Part shown: positions 62,661-64,000 of the stretch, piece after piece
How the letters are laid out: each line of letters starts with the position of its first letter
Numbering within the stretch: the stretch's first letter is position 1
Source: Phocoena phocoena
Lineage: Eukaryota > Chordata > Mammalia > Artiodactyla > Phocoenidae
Direction: 5' to 3'
NCBI RefSeq assembly: GCF_963924675.1
Contig: NC_089232.1
Span: forward strand, 50,096,759 to 50,160,758
DNA: 64,000 nucleotides
Program-made: the position numbers and the translations under genes
Notes under the pieces: generated by a model
The model's input: the letters and a program-made list of their open reading frames with translations, nothing else
Databases searched by the model: none
What the model was told of the DNA's origin: nothing

Positions 62661-63265
62661 AAAAATACATCTACATGTAGAACAAATACTACAAAATACC
62701 TACTGAATGCTGGCAGAAGACCTCAGACTTCCCAAAAGAGCCATGTGGCTCACAGGGTCTTGGTGCTCTGGCCAGGGGTCAGGCCTGAGTCTCTGAAGTG
62801 AGAGAGCCGAGTTCAGGACACTGGACCACCACAGATATCCCGGCAAGATATCAATATAATATCAATCGTTAAGAGCTCTCCCAGAGACCTCTGTCTCAAT
62901 GCTTACACCCAGCTCCACTCAACGACCAGCAAGCTCCAGTACTAGACATCCCACGCCAAACAACTAGCAAGACAGGAACACAACCCCACCCATTAGAATA
63001 GAGGCTGCCTAAAATCATATTGAGTTCACAAACATCCCCAGAACACACACCAGACGTGGTCCTGACCACCAGAAAGACAAGATCCAGCCTCATCCACCAG
63101 AACACAGGCACCAGTTCCCTCCACCAGGAAGCCGACACAACCCACTGAACCAACCTTACCCACTGGAGGCAGACACCAAAAACAATGGGAACTACGAACC
63201 TGCAGGCTGGAGACCCCAAACACACTAAGTTAGGCAAGACAGGAAGACAGAGAAATATACAGCAG

Positions 63266-64000
63266 ATGAAGGAGCAAGGTAAAAACCCACCAGACCAAAC
63301 AAATGAAGAGGAAATAGGCAGTCTACCTGAAAAAGAATTCAGAGTAATGATAGTAAAGATGATCCAAAATCTTGGAAACAGAATGGAGAAAATATAAGAA
63401 ACATTTAACAAGGACCTAGAAGAACTAAAGAGCAAACAAACAATGATGAACAACACAATAAATGAAATTTAAAATTCTCTAGAAGGAATCAATAGCAGAA
63501 TAACTGAGGCAGAAGAATGGACAAGCAACCTGGAAGATCAAATAGTGGAAATAATTACCTCAGAGCAGAATAAAGAAAAAAGAATGAACAGAATTGAGAA
63601 CAGTCTCAGAGACCTCTGGGACAATATTAAACACATCAACATTTAAATTATAGGTGTCCCAGAAGAAGAGAAAAAGAAAGGGACTGAGAAAATATTTCAA
63701 GAGAATACAGTTGAAAACTTCCCTAATATGGGAAAGGAAATAGTCAATCAAGTCCAGGAAGCACAGAGAGTTCCAAGCAGGATAAATCCAAGGAGAAACA
63801 CGCCAAGACACATATTAATCGAACTATCAAAAGTTAAATACAAAGAAAAAATATTAAAAGCAGCAAGGGAAGAACAACAAATAACATACAAGGGAATCCC
63901 CATAAGGTTAACAGCTGATCTTTCAGCAGAAACTGCAAGCCAGTAGGGAGTGGCAGGACATATTTAAGTGATGAAAGGGAAAAACCTACAACCAAGATTA
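63266..64000 (+). pseudogene. L1 ORF1, broken, incomplete at the window edge
   Basis: ATG at 63266 (MKEQGKNPPDQTNEEEIG, then LPEKEFRVMIVKMIQN); the first frame stops at 63397 after EKI. The RRM and C-terminal region continue in other frames, for example 63728-63946 (TPRHILIELSKVKYKE, LTADLSAETASQ). The sequence is closest to the ORF1 of the minus-strand L1 at 1991-2795. Confidence 0.86.

Larger units (their letters stand above)
62535..64000 (+). mobile_element. L1 5' part with the long-type 5'UTR, running off the window
   Basis: It begins at about 62535 with ACCTTCAAGGTGGTGGAGGA, the same type as the L1 at 1-5195. The 5'UTR is much shorter (about 0.7 kb): near 62740 the text jumps over about 1.75 kb of GC-rich and A-rich leader present in the other copy. 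ORF1 starts at 63266. A 5S rRNA fragment interrupts the 5'UTR at 62613-62660. Confidence 0.9.

Noticed and set aside
53786..64000. Upstream GTF2A1L exons with the TFIIA alpha helices
   Set aside because: No minus-strand exon with matching residues and phase was seen; they probably lie right of the window.

Overview
This is a vertebrate nuclear window, and almost certainly cetacean (whale or dolphin). Three things point there: mammalian exons with GT-AG introns, two diagnostic single-copy genes, and many well-preserved CHR-type SINEs (tRNA-derived, cetacean/hippo/ruminant lineage) next to long L1 elements. Nothing in it is bacterial, phage or plasmid.

Host genes. Two genes face each other tail to tail. 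On + is the last coding exon of LHCGR, the luteinizing hormone/choriogonadotropin receptor (10604-11756): the end of the hormone-binding hinge, seven transmembrane helices and the cytoplasmic tail. On - are six coding exons of GTF2A1L (TFIIA alpha/beta-like factor, a germ-cell general transcription factor) at 53730-53785, 44613-44697, 42979-43568, 26948-27205, 26166-26255 and 18548-18655. The exon phases join exactly and together encode everything after roughly the first 83 residues. The first GTF2A1L exons and LHCGR exons 1-10 were not found and should lie outside the window. The stop codons are 6.8 kb apart, the neighbourhood known for these genes on human chromosome 2.

Layout. 1-5195: minus-strand L1 with a long GC-rich 5'UTR. 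5196-10603: LHCGR intron with SINEs and old repeats. 10604-18472: LHCGR exon, 3' flank and old repeats. 18473-53785: GTF2A1L exons and introns, filled with L1, L2, MIR, CHR and DNA-transposon relics. 46802-53500 and about 54375-59030: two L1s on + (antisense to GTF2A1L) sharing one type of 5'UTR. 62535-64000: the 5' end of another L1, with the 5'UTR type of the first element.

Most notable items: a 423-bp solo retroviral LTR with perfect ends and a 5-bp target duplication inside an L1; a 48-bp 3'-truncated 5S rRNA retrocopy with 15-bp target duplications, whose empty site can be read in a second L1 of this window; a decayed copy of a hAT-transposase-derived (ZBED/FAM200-like) coding sequence in a GTF2A1L intron; an L1 with a twin-priming inversion; and two different L1 promoter/5'UTR types. 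I did not find an undescribed multi-gene system, and ordinary mammalian genome evolution explains most of the window. Repeat family names rest on memory of consensus sequences, and the boundaries of old repeats are approximate.
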